From Aurantiochytrium sp. KH105 (taxonomy: Eukaryota; Sar; Bigyra; Thraustochytrida; Thraustochytriidae), in contig BGKB01000236.1 in the NCBI GenBank assembly GCA_003116975.1, positions 1 through 64,000 on the forward strand: a DNA stretch of 64,000 nucleotides. The letters run 5' to 3'. Positions 46,164 through 55,450 of the stretch are shown here, piece by piece. The notes below the pieces were generated by a model. The model did not search any database and had not been told where the DNA came from. It saw only the letters and a program-made list of their open reading frames with translations. The first letter of the stretch is position 1. Each line of letters starts with the position of its first letter. Position numbers and translations under genes: made by a program.

Positions 46164-46892
46164 ATGGCGTCCGCGACGAGCGCGAGCTTGTTTGCCGGCC
46201 CGTCGGAGAGCGCCGTGCAAAAGGCTTTCGCAGATGGCGTGGAACTGCGAGTCGGCAGGCGCGCGCAGGCGCACCTGCTCCTGGTGTATCGCACGCTCGC
46301 AGCAGCCAGCGCGCTGGCGGTGCTAGGTGTCCTGATTTTCATCAAGACGCAGATTCCGGCCTTTTTGCCGTTCGTCGTCTCGGTACTCTGCGTGTTTGCA
46401 ATGGGTATGATGCAGGACGAGACGCAGCGGCTCGGTGTCCTCGGGCTTCTCGCCTTTTCGCAAGGCTTGCTCGCAGGCGCTCTGGTCGAGTTCGCGCTCG
46501 ACATTGATCCTGCTTTGCCTCTCACCGCTATACTCATCACGCTCGTGGTCTTTGTTGGATTTTCCGTAGCTGCACTCTATGCCGAGAAGCGAAGCATGCT
46601 TTACCTTGGTGGCACGCTTTACTCTGCGCTCGGGATGCTTACGACCTTGACCATGGCCAATTTTTTCCTTCAGTCACCGTTTGTGCACACGCTGCAGATC
46701 TACGGTGGTCTCATCGTTTTTTGCGGCTATGTCAGTTTCGACACGCAGCTTATTCTGGCCAAGTTTGAGGCTGGAGATCGCGACTATGTTTCGCACGCCA
46801 TGGTTCTCTTTGTTGACATGATGGCCATCTTCACGCGTGTTCTGGTCGTACTCTTGCGCAATGACAAGGATCGCAACAGGCGGCGTCGCTGA
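46164..46892 (+). CDS. TMBIM6: Bax inhibitor-1 (TMBIM6-like) ER membrane protein
   Basis: ATG 46164 follows a GC-rich leader. It opens MASATSASLFAGPSESAVQK and gives 242 residues, the usual BI-1 size. Six to seven hydrophobic segments follow. Family motifs are HLLLVYRTLAAASA, MGMMQDETQRLGVLGLLAFSQ, AALYAEKRSMLYLGGTLYSA, YGGLIVFCGYVSFDTQLILA and VSHAMVLFVDMMAIFTRVLV. The D.Q pair and the late acidic residues match the calcium-sensitive pore region. The C-terminus RNDKDRNRRRR is highly charged, as in BI-1. The protein modulates ER calcium leak and stress-induced death (family knowledge). Confidence 0.93.
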   Translation: MASATSASLFAGPSESAVQKAFADGVELRVGRRAQAHLLLVYRTLAAASALAVLGVLIFIKTQIPAFLPFVVSVLCVFAMGMMQDETQRLGVLGLLAFSQGLLAGALVEFALDIDPALPLTAILITLVVFVGFSVAALYAEKRSMLYLGGTLYSALGMLTTLTMANFFLQSPFVHTLQIYGGLIVFCGYVSFDTQLILAKFEAGDRDYVSHAMVLFVDMMAIFTRVLVVLLRNDKDRNRRRR

Positions 46893-47586
46893 CCGCTGTG
46901 GCTGGTAGAACTCTCTGCTCATCTGGGCGATCAATCAGTTTTCATCAATCGATCGATAGACTGACCGCAGCCATTAAACCTCGATTGATCTTCTTTCGCC
47001 TCTTCTGCCCGTAGAGCATTGCCGTAAATTTGTAAAGAAAAGAAAAGGAAAAGGAGATGACTGAGAGGGATAAAAGACCGACTCCGCCATTCGTCTCATT
47101 CATCTCTGCACGCGTGTCAGCTCGCAACGAAGGGGATGGCAAATGAGATAAATAACATGGAAAACACCGCGGCTGCGGGCTGCCCGCGTAAAGCTAGAAG
47201 TGTCGACCTGCTTGCCGGTGTGTCTGCAGCACCCTTCTTGATGCTAAACTCCTTGTTTTCGTCGTCTCTGGCGCGACGTTCTTGTCTTGTTCTTTCGGCT
47301 GCGCCTCTCTCCGCGTCTCTTTCTTTCTATTTGGCCTGCTACTCCTCGCGTTGACTCGGAGCCGCCGCAGTGTTGCCTGTATCAAAGAGCACTGCAAGCA
47401 AATACGTAAAAATTTGACGCGATTGGAGGCAACGCCGAAGCGTGCTACGCGGACTGGCAAGCTGGGAGGCAGGCGGAGAGGCCGCGGCGGGCGGGGACAC
47501 GCTGCGGCGGAGGGGAGAGTGCGAGTCTGAAAAAGCCTACACAGACAGAGACCAATCAATAGCAGAAGCAGCGGTGGTGAAAGCTG
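46893..47586. other. Intergenic region between BI-1 and PAP2-1
   Basis: 694 bp between two plus-strand genes. A degenerate (ATCA/ATCG) patch lies at 46930..46960. The remainder is ordinary and presumably carries the PAP2-1 promoter. Confidence 0.45.
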
Positions 47587-48645
47587 ATGATGGGCCCCCT
47601 GTTTGCGCTTCACCGCCTCGGCAGCAGAGCGGACGACGACGGCGAAAACCCACACGACAAGCTGCCTTACAAACTGTCAAACCCGTTTACTATCATGGCG
47701 TACTACGCGATCGACTGGGTCGCTGCAATCGCACTCGTGTTGCTGACGGTCTTTGCGCGTCGCATCGCTCGTTCGCCCCGCTTCTATGAGGACAATGACC
47801 CATCCTTTTCTTATCCCTATCAAGAGGACACGGTATCGACGACAGCGCTGGGCTTTATTGGCGTTGGAGTGCCGCTCGTCACGGGCATTCTGACGGAAAT
47901 GGTGCTCATGGCGCGACTTCGCGCATGGCCCTTTTTTCTCGACGCGCATGCCTTTTGTCTCGGCATTATGCAGTCGCATGCCCTTGCGCAGCTCGTCACA
48001 ATCGTGCTCAAAGGTTCTGTGGGTCGTTTGCGCCCTAGTGCCTTTGGGCGTCGCGAAAAGGGCGGCTATAGCTGGAACGAAAGCTTTCCGAGCGGCCACA
48101 CTTCGCTGTCGTTCACTGGAATGGTTTTTCTCGCCCTTTTCCTCGCCGCAAAGTCGGGTATCTTCTGCAAGCGGGGACTTCTTTTCTATACCACATCCGA
48201 TCGTCAAGGAGATCCTTTTCGAGGGTCCTTTGCCATCGGTCTTGGTGTCTTTGTGGCTCCATTGGCCCTTGCCATTTTTGTGGGTGCTTCACGCCTTATC
48301 GACTACGCTCACGACTTTAGTGATGTGAATGCCGGCGCTGCGATAGGGACTGCTGCTGCTGTTTTTGCCTATCATTGTAATTACCCCTCCATCACGAGTG
48401 AGCTTGGCGCGCTCCCGCGGCCTCTGGCTCACTTGCACTGCGCAGATCCCGACTGGATTCGCTATTATCATCACGCTCAGATTTCTTCGCTGCCTCTACA
48501 CGCCGCGGATCACGAGTTTGACGAAGGGAGCGTACCCTTGCGCGAAGCTTCGTCGCAGAGCGCGACGGAGCTCACCCGTGTGGACGAGGACAACCGTCAT
48601 GGCAGCCACCACAGCAATATCTCCAATCGCTCCTCTGATAGCTAG
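47587..48645 (+). CDS. PAP2-type lipid phosphate phosphatase, copy 1
   Basis: 352 residues, starting at tandem ATGs (47587, 47590). The six-helix PAP2 core has all three catalytic motifs: KGSVGRLRP (KxxxxxRP, near residue 141), PSGHT (near 168) and SRLIDYAHDFSDV (SRxxxxxHxxxD, near 234). A shared N-terminal motif, HDKLPYKLSNPFTIMAYYAIDW, precedes TM1. The tail after the last helix (RPLAHLHCADPDWIRYYHH) is conserved with copy 2, then becomes Ser/His-rich. LPPs dephosphorylate phosphatidic acid, lysophosphatidate or DGPP, with the active site outside or luminal (family knowledge). It forms a tandem pair with the next gene. Confidence 0.92.
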   Translation: MMGPLFALHRLGSRADDDGENPHDKLPYKLSNPFTIMAYYAIDWVAAIALVLLTVFARRIARSPRFYEDNDPSFSYPYQEDTVSTTALGFIGVGVPLVTGILTEMVLMARLRAWPFFLDAHAFCLGIMQSHALAQLVTIVLKGSVGRLRPSAFGRREKGGYSWNESFPSGHTSLSFTGMVFLALFLAAKSGIFCKRGLLFYTTSDRQGDPFRGSFAIGLGVFVAPLALAIFVGASRLIDYAHDFSDVNAGAAIGTAAAVFAYHCNYPSITSELGALPRPLAHLHCADPDWIRYYHHAQISSLPLHAADHEFDEGSVPLREASSQSATELTRVDEDNRHGSHHSNISNRSSDS

Positions 48646-48783
48646 CTCGTACTTGATAGCGTAAAATATGTTGTACTTTACATTTACATGAGAAAACACA
48701 GGCCGCTGCCGATCATCTGTTCTTTTTTAAAAAACAAGGTGGTATTCTTCATCTCGTCTTCATGGCATTTTGCGTCCTTGTAT

Positions 48784-48960
48784 GGTAGCTATTCCCGCTG
48801 CTGCTGCTGCTGCTGCTGCTGCTATTGATTTCAATGATCTCAGTCATTCTTTTCTTTCTCCCTCCGAGGAAGTCTACGGTAGCCATTCCCGCTGCAGCAG
48901 CAGCAGCTGCTGCTGCTATTGATTTCGATGATCTCAGTCATTATTCTCTTTCACCCTCCG
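48784..48960. repeat. Tandem duplication (two ~83-bp copies, offset 94) with rearranged CTG tract
   Basis: Copies at 48784..48866 and 48878..48960 share GGTAGC(T/C)ATTCCCGCTG at the start and GATGATCTCAGTCATT-type ends. In copy 1 the core is a pure (CTG)n run. In copy 2 the first half of the run is inverted to CAG, making a self-complementary GCAGCAGCAGCTGCTGCTGC core. Confidence 0.85.
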
Positions 48961-49463
48961 AAAGATTCAGGTCGTCGTCCTGAATTCGCCATCGCTTCGC
49001 CAATCCTTTCCGTTTCAGCATATACCAGCTCGCGACGGTAGTGAACCCGTCTACGAGCCTTGCTTTAGTTGCAGCAGCAGAAGCAGCTCATGCCGCGCCT
49101 GAGGCGCCATGACATGAGCATCACTTGGCGTTCCTACCATGAGTTCCGAACAGCATCGTGCTTTGTTTGTGTCAAACCCAACAGTCCTCAGCGAATGAGA
49201 CGAGAAGACGATGGTAAAAGTCGGTCAGCGATCACCACCCCCTTGTCCCCGAAAATGCCGCGCCAGCGCCAGCGCCAGCGCCAGCGACCACTGCGACTGC
49301 GAGACGCACGGTCGCAGTGCTACCCAAGAGCCAGCTGCACCTGCACCGTGAGAGGGGGCGAGCGAGAGCGGTCCAGCAGCGCCGATCGCCAGTGGCGTCT
49401 TCGCAAGGGCCCAGACGGACACTTCAGCTGCTGGCAGGCAGGCCGTGCTGGCAAGAGCGACTT

Positions 49464-49499
49464 TCCTCTCCTCTCCTCTCCTCTCCTCTCCTCTCCTCT
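49464..49499. repeat. (CCTCT)n pentanucleotide microsatellite
   Basis: Seven CCTCT units followed by four CTG units. Confidence 0.9.
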
Positions 49500-50140
49500 G
49501 CTGCTGCTGCTCTCTCCGAGCAACCTGGCCGAGAAACTCGACCTCGGCGGCGTCGGCGGTGCGTCTCGGCGCCCTGCCGTGAAACAACCCCGCTCGCCCC
49601 TTCGAGGCCCGTGCGCGCACCCCCTGATTAAGGGCTCCGTGGGGTGGCCGCAAACTCATTCGGCCTAGGCCTACTACTTCTTCTTCCTCTACTTTTCAGG
49701 CGCTCGCGTTCCTCCCTCTTCTTCGATTCGGTCCGGCGGCGGGGCAGGCAGCAGCAGGCGGGCAGGTTCTTCGCGCTGCGCAGCTGCGACTCGGATGTCC
49801 GCGTTGGTTTCCCTCCCTCCCTCTCCATCCCTCGGATGCGTGCGCAGGTCTTGCGCGCGTTGCGGAGCGCTTGCTTTCCGACGCTTTCTTTCTTTCTTTC
49901 TTCCTTGCAGTCGGGCTTTCTTTCATACTTCATTCTTCGCTTCTTTCGCAGGGTGGCGTTGGCCGTGTGCGCTGAGGCAGTGCGCGCGGCAAAGACAATC
50001 TGCGCGGCAGTCCGGCATCGGGGACGCGGCACGCACGCTGGAAGACCAGGCCCTTCGAGGCTCGACGCGACTGCGAGCGGCGAGCGCACAGCCGAGCGTG
50101 GGAGGGAGAAGACGCGAGCTGGAAGAGGAGAGGAGGGACG

Positions 50141-51157
50141 ATGGCGAGCTTCGCCGTGCACAGACTGCGGAGCGGCGACGACCGCGACCAGGGCGACCAC
50201 CCCTTGGATAAGCTGCCTTACAACCTGAAGAAACCGCACACCCTGCTGTACTACTATGCGGCCGACTGGGTGTCTGGCGCGGTGCTGGGGATCCTGACCA
50301 TGATCGTGGGCAACACCAAGCTCCGGGCGCGGTTCTACGAGTTGACCGATCCATCTTTCATGTACCCTTACGAGGAAGACACTGTCTCGGTGACCATGCT
50401 CATCGTTATCGGCGTGGCTCTTCCCCTCGTGATTCTCGCCGTTGTGGAGGCCCTGCTCAAGTACCGAGTCAAGTCGTGGCCCGTCGTCCTCGACGTGCAC
50501 CACTTTTTTCTCGGCCTCATGCAGTCGCTCGCCCTCGGTCAGCTCATCACCGTGTCTCTTAAAGTCTCTGTCGGGCGTCTACGCCCGAGCGCCTTCGGGC
50601 GGCAGACTGAAAACATCCACGGCTGGAACATGAGCTTTCCTAGCGGTCACACGTCGATGGCCTTTGGCAGTCTTACTTATCTTGCTCTTTTCCTCGCCGC
50701 TAAAACGGGCATCTTTAGCAAGGCTGGCGTGTGGCCGAGCAAGGACAAGATTCGTTCGGGAGACCCGTTTCGAGGTTCCTTCGCCATTGGCATTTGGGTC
50801 TTTATTGCTCCGATAGCGCTCGCGATCTTTGTCGGCGCCACGAGATTGGTGGACTACGCGCACGATTTTAGTGACGTGAACGCAGGGGCTGTCATTGGCA
50901 TTGGGTGCGGATGGTTTGCATACCAGTGCAACTTCCCTTCTGTCTCGGACAGCCTTGCAGCCCTGCCACGGCCCCTCGCGCACCTTCACCTTTCGGATCC
51001 GGACTGGATCCGCTATTACCGCAACGAAAAGACGGGTGAGGGTGTCGAGGATGACTACGGAGCCATGCGAACCGCGTCGCGCGGCCGAGATCCCCCGCGG
51101 GCCGAGTTTGCGTCTTCTTTTAGCCCGAGCGCAGACATTGAAAACGGCGCTCGCTGA
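50141..51157 (+). CDS. PAP2-type lipid phosphate phosphatase, copy 2
   Basis: 338 residues, ATG 50141. It is collinear with copy 1: DKLPYNLKKPHTLLYYYAADW near the N-terminus, KVSVGRLRPSAFGR, FPSGHTSMAF, the conserved loop SGDPFRGSFAIG, TRLVDYAHDFSDVNAGA and the shared tail RPLAHLHLSDPDWIRYY. All PAP2 catalytic residues are present (Lys and Arg of motif 1, Ser-Gly-His of motif 2, Arg/His/Asp of motif 3; the Ser of SR is Thr here, TR). C-terminal tails differ, here Asp/Glu/Arg-rich. Both are expected in ER or plasma membrane. Retention of both active sites argues for two working enzymes. Confidence 0.92.
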   Translation: MASFAVHRLRSGDDRDQGDHPLDKLPYNLKKPHTLLYYYAADWVSGAVLGILTMIVGNTKLRARFYELTDPSFMYPYEEDTVSVTMLIVIGVALPLVILAVVEALLKYRVKSWPVVLDVHHFFLGLMQSLALGQLITVSLKVSVGRLRPSAFGRQTENIHGWNMSFPSGHTSMAFGSLTYLALFLAAKTGIFSKAGVWPSKDKIRSGDPFRGSFAIGIWVFIAPIALAIFVGATRLVDYAHDFSDVNAGAVIGIGCGWFAYQCNFPSVSDSLAALPRPLAHLHLSDPDWIRYYRNEKTGEGVEDDYGAMRTASRGRDPPRAEFASSFSPSADIENGAR

Positions 51158-51602
51158 TCGTAATTAGCAAAGTGGGTCGCTCGCCGGCTTGTGAGATTGT
51201 ATACGCAAGTGCAAGCAAGCGCGATGCTACACCTCATGTAAATGGATATGCACACTTTTTACCAATCTCCCCGTATTCGTTGCCAATGCAATCAGTACAT
51301 GCACGCGGGTATGTAAAAAAGTCTTGTTTCCAGTGTCTTCATAGTTTTTCATGAAAAAGCAAAGACGATCGCTCGTTTGGACAGAAAAGGAGAAAGAGAA
51401 GAAAAGTTTGTTCTTCTTCTTGTTTAGTTCTGATTTGTTTTTGCATTGCATTGCATTGCATTGCATTGCATTGTGTTTTGTTTCGTTTTGTTTCTTTGAC
51501 AAGGCCCATCTTTGGGGGCGAGGGGGGAGGAAGAGAGGTCGCACAAAATCATGAATAGCTTACAACAATCGATTACGGGATGGGGCGAAAAGCACGATTC
51601 GT
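51158..51602. other. Convergent intergenic region, PAP2-2 / IQ protein
   Basis: 445 bp of shared 3' flank, AT-richer than the surrounding DNA, with a pentanucleotide repeat. No gene. Confidence 0.5.
51441..51474. repeat. (TTGCA)n pentanucleotide microsatellite
   Basis: Six consecutive TTGCA units in the shared 3' flank. Confidence 0.92.
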
Positions 51603-52907
51603 CTACTTTTTCTTGCCACCCTTCTTGCCCTTCTTTTGAAGATTTTGCACCTCGGCTCGGGCGACATAGCCCCGGAATAGCTTTTGCACTGACGCAGCGC
51701 CATGGTCTCGTGCGCGCTCTTGGGCAGTCTGCTCGTACATGTATTCGGCCCATTTGGCCTCCTCCTCCGCAATGCGTGCATTTTCAGCATCGACGCGGGC
51801 GAAGTGGTCCTCGAGCTTGTCAAGTTTCGCACTCTCGGCATCAAATTGAGCGCGCAAACGCTCGAGCTCGTCGCGTTTCGCACCGAGATCGGTATCAAAA
51901 CGGTCAATTTGACCATTCACTTCGGCCTGTGCCTTGTTCTTCTTCTTGCCGAGCGAAGTCTCCTTCTCCTCCATCTCCGCGGTCAGCTTCGCGAGTTCCT
52001 CGTTCAGCTTTTTCTCCTCTGTGCGCAGCGTCTCGCAGATCTGGGCGTGCTCGTCATCGAGCGCCTTTCGCTTCGTGCTAATTTCCAGCTCCAGCTGTGC
52101 CTCCTCTTCGTCTGCAGCGTGCTTGATTTCGCGCAATTCGGTCTCTAGTTTGCGCACGTGAGCGTCGAGCTCGCTCACCATGCGGTTGCGGTTCCGCCGA
52201 GCAATGGCGAGTTCGCTCTCGAGTGTGCTGCGGTCCTCCTCAGCTTCGTGTTTGCGTGAAGAGACACTCTGCAAGAGCTCTTTTTCTGCGTGCTCCTCCT
52301 CCACAGTGGTGGTCAGCGCTTTGAAGACAACGTTGCGCAAGCCACCGAGCCAGTCCGCCAATACCTCGCTCGTCACTTCCTTGGGCGCAAAAGCTGCTCC
52401 CTCTTCGAATTCACCTTGCTCCTTTTCCTCGTCGCTGCTCACTTCGACACGGTTCCCACTGGGGCCCTTTCCGGACTTATTCTCCCCACCCATATGGCTG
52501 GCACGGGCTGTGTTGCTGCCATTCACCGTGCTCGGCGCGTCATCGATATCTTCATCATCGGCAAGCTTGGACTCTCCATAGGTGACAATGTCCTCGAGCG
52601 TCTGACGCGCGACAGCATCGTCGCGCAGAGCGCGGCAAAGTGCGCGAGTATTGGTGCGCAGCTTTTTCTCAATTTGATTGAGGGTATCAACGCTTCGGCA
52701 TTGCTCTTGCGCTACGACGAGCGCCTCCTCGTACTGGAACTGCGACTCGAGACACGAGGCAACTTCACGTCGGTCTCGCGCCTCGAGCGCTTGAAAAACG
52801 TTCGAGCTCGCATGCTCCGGGACCTGCGCAAGGCAAGCCAATTGCTCCAGCGTATCTCCTAGAACGCCAATGACTCGCTGCGCCTCCACGTGCGAGAGTT
52901 TCTCCAT
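51603..52907 (-). CDS. Coiled-coil IQ-motif protein, DRC9/DRC10-like flagellar protein
   Basis: 434 residues, ATG 52907. Residues 1-115 are helical with NQIEKKLRTNTRALCRALRDD. An acidic spacer (SSDEEKEQGEFEEG) follows, then about 180 residues of unbroken coiled coil (EEDRSTLESELAIARRNRNRM through LAKLTAEMEEKETSLGKKK). Near residue 404 lies one IQ-like calmodulin-binding motif, ASVQKLFRGYVARAEVQ, and the protein ends in KKGKKGGKKK. This order (helical N-part, coiled coil, single C-terminal IQ, Lys tail) matches the dynein regulatory complex subunits DRC9/IQCG and DRC10/IQCD, nexin-link components of axonemes (family knowledge). Which subunit it is cannot be settled by eye. Confidence 0.7.
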   Translation of the reverse strand: MEKLSHVEAQRVIGVLGDTLEQLACLAQVPEHASSNVFQALEARDRREVASCLESQFQYEEALVVAQEQCRSVDTLNQIEKKLRTNTRALCRALRDDAVARQTLEDIVTYGESKLADDEDIDDAPSTVNGSNTARASHMGGENKSGKGPSGNRVEVSSDEEKEQGEFEEGAAFAPKEVTSEVLADWLGGLRNVVFKALTTTVEEEHAEKELLQSVSSRKHEAEEDRSTLESELAIARRNRNRMVSELDAHVRKLETELREIKHAADEEEAQLELEISTKRKALDDEHAQICETLRTEEKKLNEELAKLTAEMEEKETSLGKKKNKAQAEVNGQIDRFDTDLGAKRDELERLRAQFDAESAKLDKLEDHFARVDAENARIAEEEAKWAEYMYEQTAQERARDHGAASVQKLFRGYVARAEVQNLQKKGKKGGKKK

Positions 52908-53677
52908 CGCGCCTCGCTGCGCAGTGCACGCCGAGAGCGGACCCCGCGGCCCTTCGCGGCTCCACTTCCGCCGCTGACGATCTTCCTCGCCTCTTCGTCC
53001 TTCTTCTTCAGTATCTGCGTGTGCGTTGCTGCTACTGCTGCAGCCGCTGCCGCTGCCGGCGGGAGCACGTTGCTCCAGCCAGACCCGCTCTCAAAGAATA
53101 ACGCGCCACTTGAGTACCGAGACCGACGAAAAACGAACCACAAGTGCATACCCTCCTTCCGCACACCCCATGCGCGCGGGGACCCCTCCCTTCAGCCCCG
53201 CAGCGAACGGATACTTTCCGGCGCTGCCCCGCGCCGAAGTCGCGTCAACCCTACCCCCGGCACCACTGCTGCCGAGGTAGATGCCACGCCGCGCCCCCCC
53301 TGCCATGCGACGCCGCGTCTCGCCGTGCCGCGCTCGCAGGCCCCGGCGGGGCGCGGCTCCGCAGAGGCCGGCCGGCCTGCCTGCCTGCCGGCCTGCCTGC
53401 GTGCCTGCACATCCCCGCCTCCGAGGGCCTCCCTCCGGCGCGCAGGCGGCCGAGGCATGCGGATGCGGCGCCAGCGGCCACCCAAGTTTAGGCCCGCCAC
53501 GGTCGCAAAGCGCGAAGGCGGCGGAAGGGGGCGGCAAGCAGGGAGGAGAGGAAAGAGGCAAGGAGAGGCAAGGAGAGGCAAGGAGAGGCAAGCAAGCGAG
53601 CAAGCAAGCAAGCAAAGCGCCAGCCGCACGCAAGGGAGCACCAGCAGCAGGAGAGAAGCCCGCGCAAGCCCGCCACC
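52908..53677. other. Divergent intergenic region, IQ protein / RPS21
   Basis: 770 bp holding two promoters. Composition is GC-rich, with GCCTGCCTGC-type words at 53375..53410 and a decanucleotide repeat just before RPS21. Long ORFs through it are artefacts. Confidence 0.5.
53556..53615. repeat. (AGGAGAGGCA)n decamer repeat plus (CAAG)n
   Basis: About four AGGAGAGGCA units at 53556..53590 run into CAAG/GCAA units to 53615, in the probable RPS21 leader. Confidence 0.85.
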
Positions 53678-54258
53678 ATGCAGAACGACGCCGGAGAGAA
53701 CGTGGACCTCTACATCCCGCGCAAGTGGTACGTGCTCGCCCCCCGCGCGCGCGCCGGTTTGGCGCGCGCGAGAGAGATGGATGGAGAAATGGAGGGATGA
53801 TGATGATGAAGAGGGCGACGGGACGGGAGGATGACAGGAGGAGAGCGCGCGACGCGCGTGAACGACGAGTGTCTGCGCGGCTGCAGACGACGTGGGGCTG
53901 AACGGGGAGAGAGAGAGAGAGAGATTGTGCGCGACGAGGCGTATCGAGAGAAGGAAGGTTTCTGGATGCATGCATGGTGCGGCAGATTGACTAACGAGAA
54001 TTTTGCTGGTGGTTTCCCTCATGACAATGACCATCGCTGGTGACATTTGGTTTCTATAGCTCGTGGACCAAGAGGCTCATCACCTCCCAGGACAAGGGCT
54101 CCATCCAGATCAACGTCGGCCACGTTGACCCGGACACTGGCCTGTACACTGGCAAGTTCACCCCCATCGCTCTCTCTGGCTACATCCGCTCCAAGGGCGA
54201 AGGCGACATGGCCCTCACCGCTCTCGCGAGCAAGATCCAGGAGGAGGAGGAGGAATAA
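53678..54258 (+). CDS. RPS21: 40S ribosomal protein S21e (two exons)
   Basis: Exons 53678..53727 and 54060..54258 join within a Cys codon (TG|C) to give 82 residues: MQNDAGENVDLYIPRKCSW, then KRLITSQDKGSIQINVGHVD, and on to ASKIQEEEEE. This matches eukaryote-specific eS21 end to end, except for a short Glu-rich tail. The ATG has a full CGCCACC context. eS21 sits on the body of the small subunit near uS2 and aids late 18S maturation (family knowledge). The first exon ends after 16 codons, a typical early-intron ribosomal-protein structure. Confidence 0.97.
53728..54059 (+). other. RPS21 intron
   Basis: 332-bp GT-AG intron. The donor is AAGTG|GTACGT and the acceptor TTTCTATAG|C. It contains a (GA)n run at 53908..53922. 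Splicing at these sites restores the conserved PRKCS context. Confidence 0.95.
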
Positions 54259-54426
54259 ATCTTCTATATTGTTAGGATCTTCTCTGCGCTGTTCTTTTGT
54301 TATTTACTCCCCACCCGTTGAGGCGCTCTCGATTGACGCGCGAGCACCAACAACAACTCAATACAACATACCACACCACACGTGCGCGCGCTCGACCCAA
54401 TCCTTCGAGGGCCTTCGTTTGAGGAC

Positions 54427-54448
54427 CTTGCTTGCTTGCTTGCTTGCT
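54427..54448. repeat. (CTTG)n tetranucleotide microsatellite
   Basis: Five CTTG units in the 223-bp convergent spacer between RPS21 and the DnaJ gene. Confidence 0.9.
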
Positions 54449-54481
54449 ATGACCTTGTAGTGCTTTGGGTCCCTCGGATGA

Positions 54482-55042
54482 CTAGTTGAGGGCTGAAAAG
54501 GCAAAGTAAGTCCAAGCGCCAATTCCGACGAGCGGTACAGCCGCACGAAGTCCAAAGTTTGATGAGGACGATATCTTGGCCTGACGCGCATTCATGCGCT
54601 TCGCACGCTCCGCGGGAGTCTTGGCATAATTTATTTTGGCCCTGTAATAGTGGCGACTCTCGCGATTCATGTAATTCGCGGAGCGGTTCACCTCGCCGGC
54701 CTCGGGCGCGGCACCGTGGTTCGCATTCCAATGCGGCGGTGGTGTCGACGATGACTGCGAGGCTCCAGCGCCGTACGAGGCAGACGCGCTGCCCGGAGTT
54801 GCGCTTCTGTGAAAGCGGCCGAGACCTTGGGCGCTCTCAAGCGAGCGGTCATACGACCTTCGCGAGCCTGAGGCGCCCAAGACCTCCCAGGCCTCCGAGA
54901 CGCGCACGAACTCCTTCGCTGACCCTGGATTGTTCGAGACGTCCGGATGCGTTGCGCGTGCTAGTTCCCTGTACGCGCGCTTCACCTCCTCGTGCGAGGC
55001 GTCGGTCGCAACGCCCAGCACCTCGTAGTGCGTGCGCGCCAT
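54482..55042 (-). CDS. DnaJ (J-domain) protein with C-terminal membrane segment
   Basis: ATG 55042 opens directly on the J-domain: THYEVLGVATDASHEEVKRA, with the HPD tripeptide at residues 32-34 (ATHPDVSNN), then FVRVSEAWEVLGASGSRRSYD. The total is 186 residues. A Ser/Ala/Pro-rich linker follows, then a basic segment (RSANYMNRESRHYYRAKINYA), and a C-terminal hydrophobic stretch (AAVPLVGIGAWTYFAFSALN) suggests tail anchoring. The frame is open upstream for an Arg/Ser-rich ~60 residues without an ATG near it, so a mitochondrial presequence from another exon cannot be excluded. It would recruit and stimulate an Hsp70 at a membrane (family knowledge plus inference). Confidence 0.85.
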   Translation of the reverse strand: MARTHYEVLGVATDASHEEVKRAYRELARATHPDVSNNPGSAKEFVRVSEAWEVLGASGSRRSYDRSLESAQGLGRFHRSATPGSASASYGAGASQSSSTPPPHWNANHGAAPEAGEVNRSANYMNRESRHYYRAKINYAKTPAERAKRMNARQAKISSSSNFGLRAAVPLVGIGAWTYFAFSALN

Positions 55043-55450
55043 GCTGACGCTCCGCGGGCCAGCCTTCGGGTCGTCTTTCTTGTTGTTCGCCCACACGGCG
55101 GGCGCCCGCCAGGTCCACACAAATCCCGGACGCGAGCTCGAGCGCAAGCGAGCGCGCGATGCACGACCGGGGCAAGGCGCTCGAGCGAGCCCGACCGAAG
55201 TGGTTCTGCTCACGAGATTTCTGCTCACGAGATCGGAAACGAAATCCAAAACCAAATCCACATCGAGATTCAAAATCCACAAGCATTCTCCGACTCCAAC
55301 TCCGTCGGAGCGCACGGACCAGCGCGGTCTGCTGCTACTCTGCGCGCAACCGAGCAGCGTCTGCTCCCCAGCGCTTCTCCAACCTTGTCTGTGTGCCTGC
55401 CTGTGTGCCTGCCTGCACGCGGTTGCGAGGCGCCCTCTCGGGGTGCAGAG
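55043..55450. other. Bidirectional promoter region, DnaJ / SWS1
   Basis: 408 bp between divergent start codons. Short internal repeats (TCACGAGAT around 55210 and 55230; AAATCCA words at 55250..55275) and TGCCTGCC words at 55398..55412 are present. No gene. Confidence 0.5.

Larger units (their letters stand above)
48646..50140. other. Intergenic region between the two PAP2 genes
   Basis: 1.5 kb. The left part carries a duplicated CTG-containing segment at 48784. The right part (49250..50140) is GC-rich with a (CCTCT)n tract and resembles a long leader for PAP2-2. No gene supported. Confidence 0.5.

Noticed and set aside
49644-50228. 194-codon plus-strand ORF before PAP2-2
   Set aside because: It runs into the PAP2-2 start in another frame. 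Its Leu/Phe/Arg-rich translation comes from a pyrimidine-rich leader.
54992-55450. N-terminal half of the 311-codon frame ending in the SWS1 domain
   Set aside because: It overlaps the divergent DnaJ gene and its promoter antisense and has no homologous character. SWS1 proteins are about 140 residues, matching the start at 55451.
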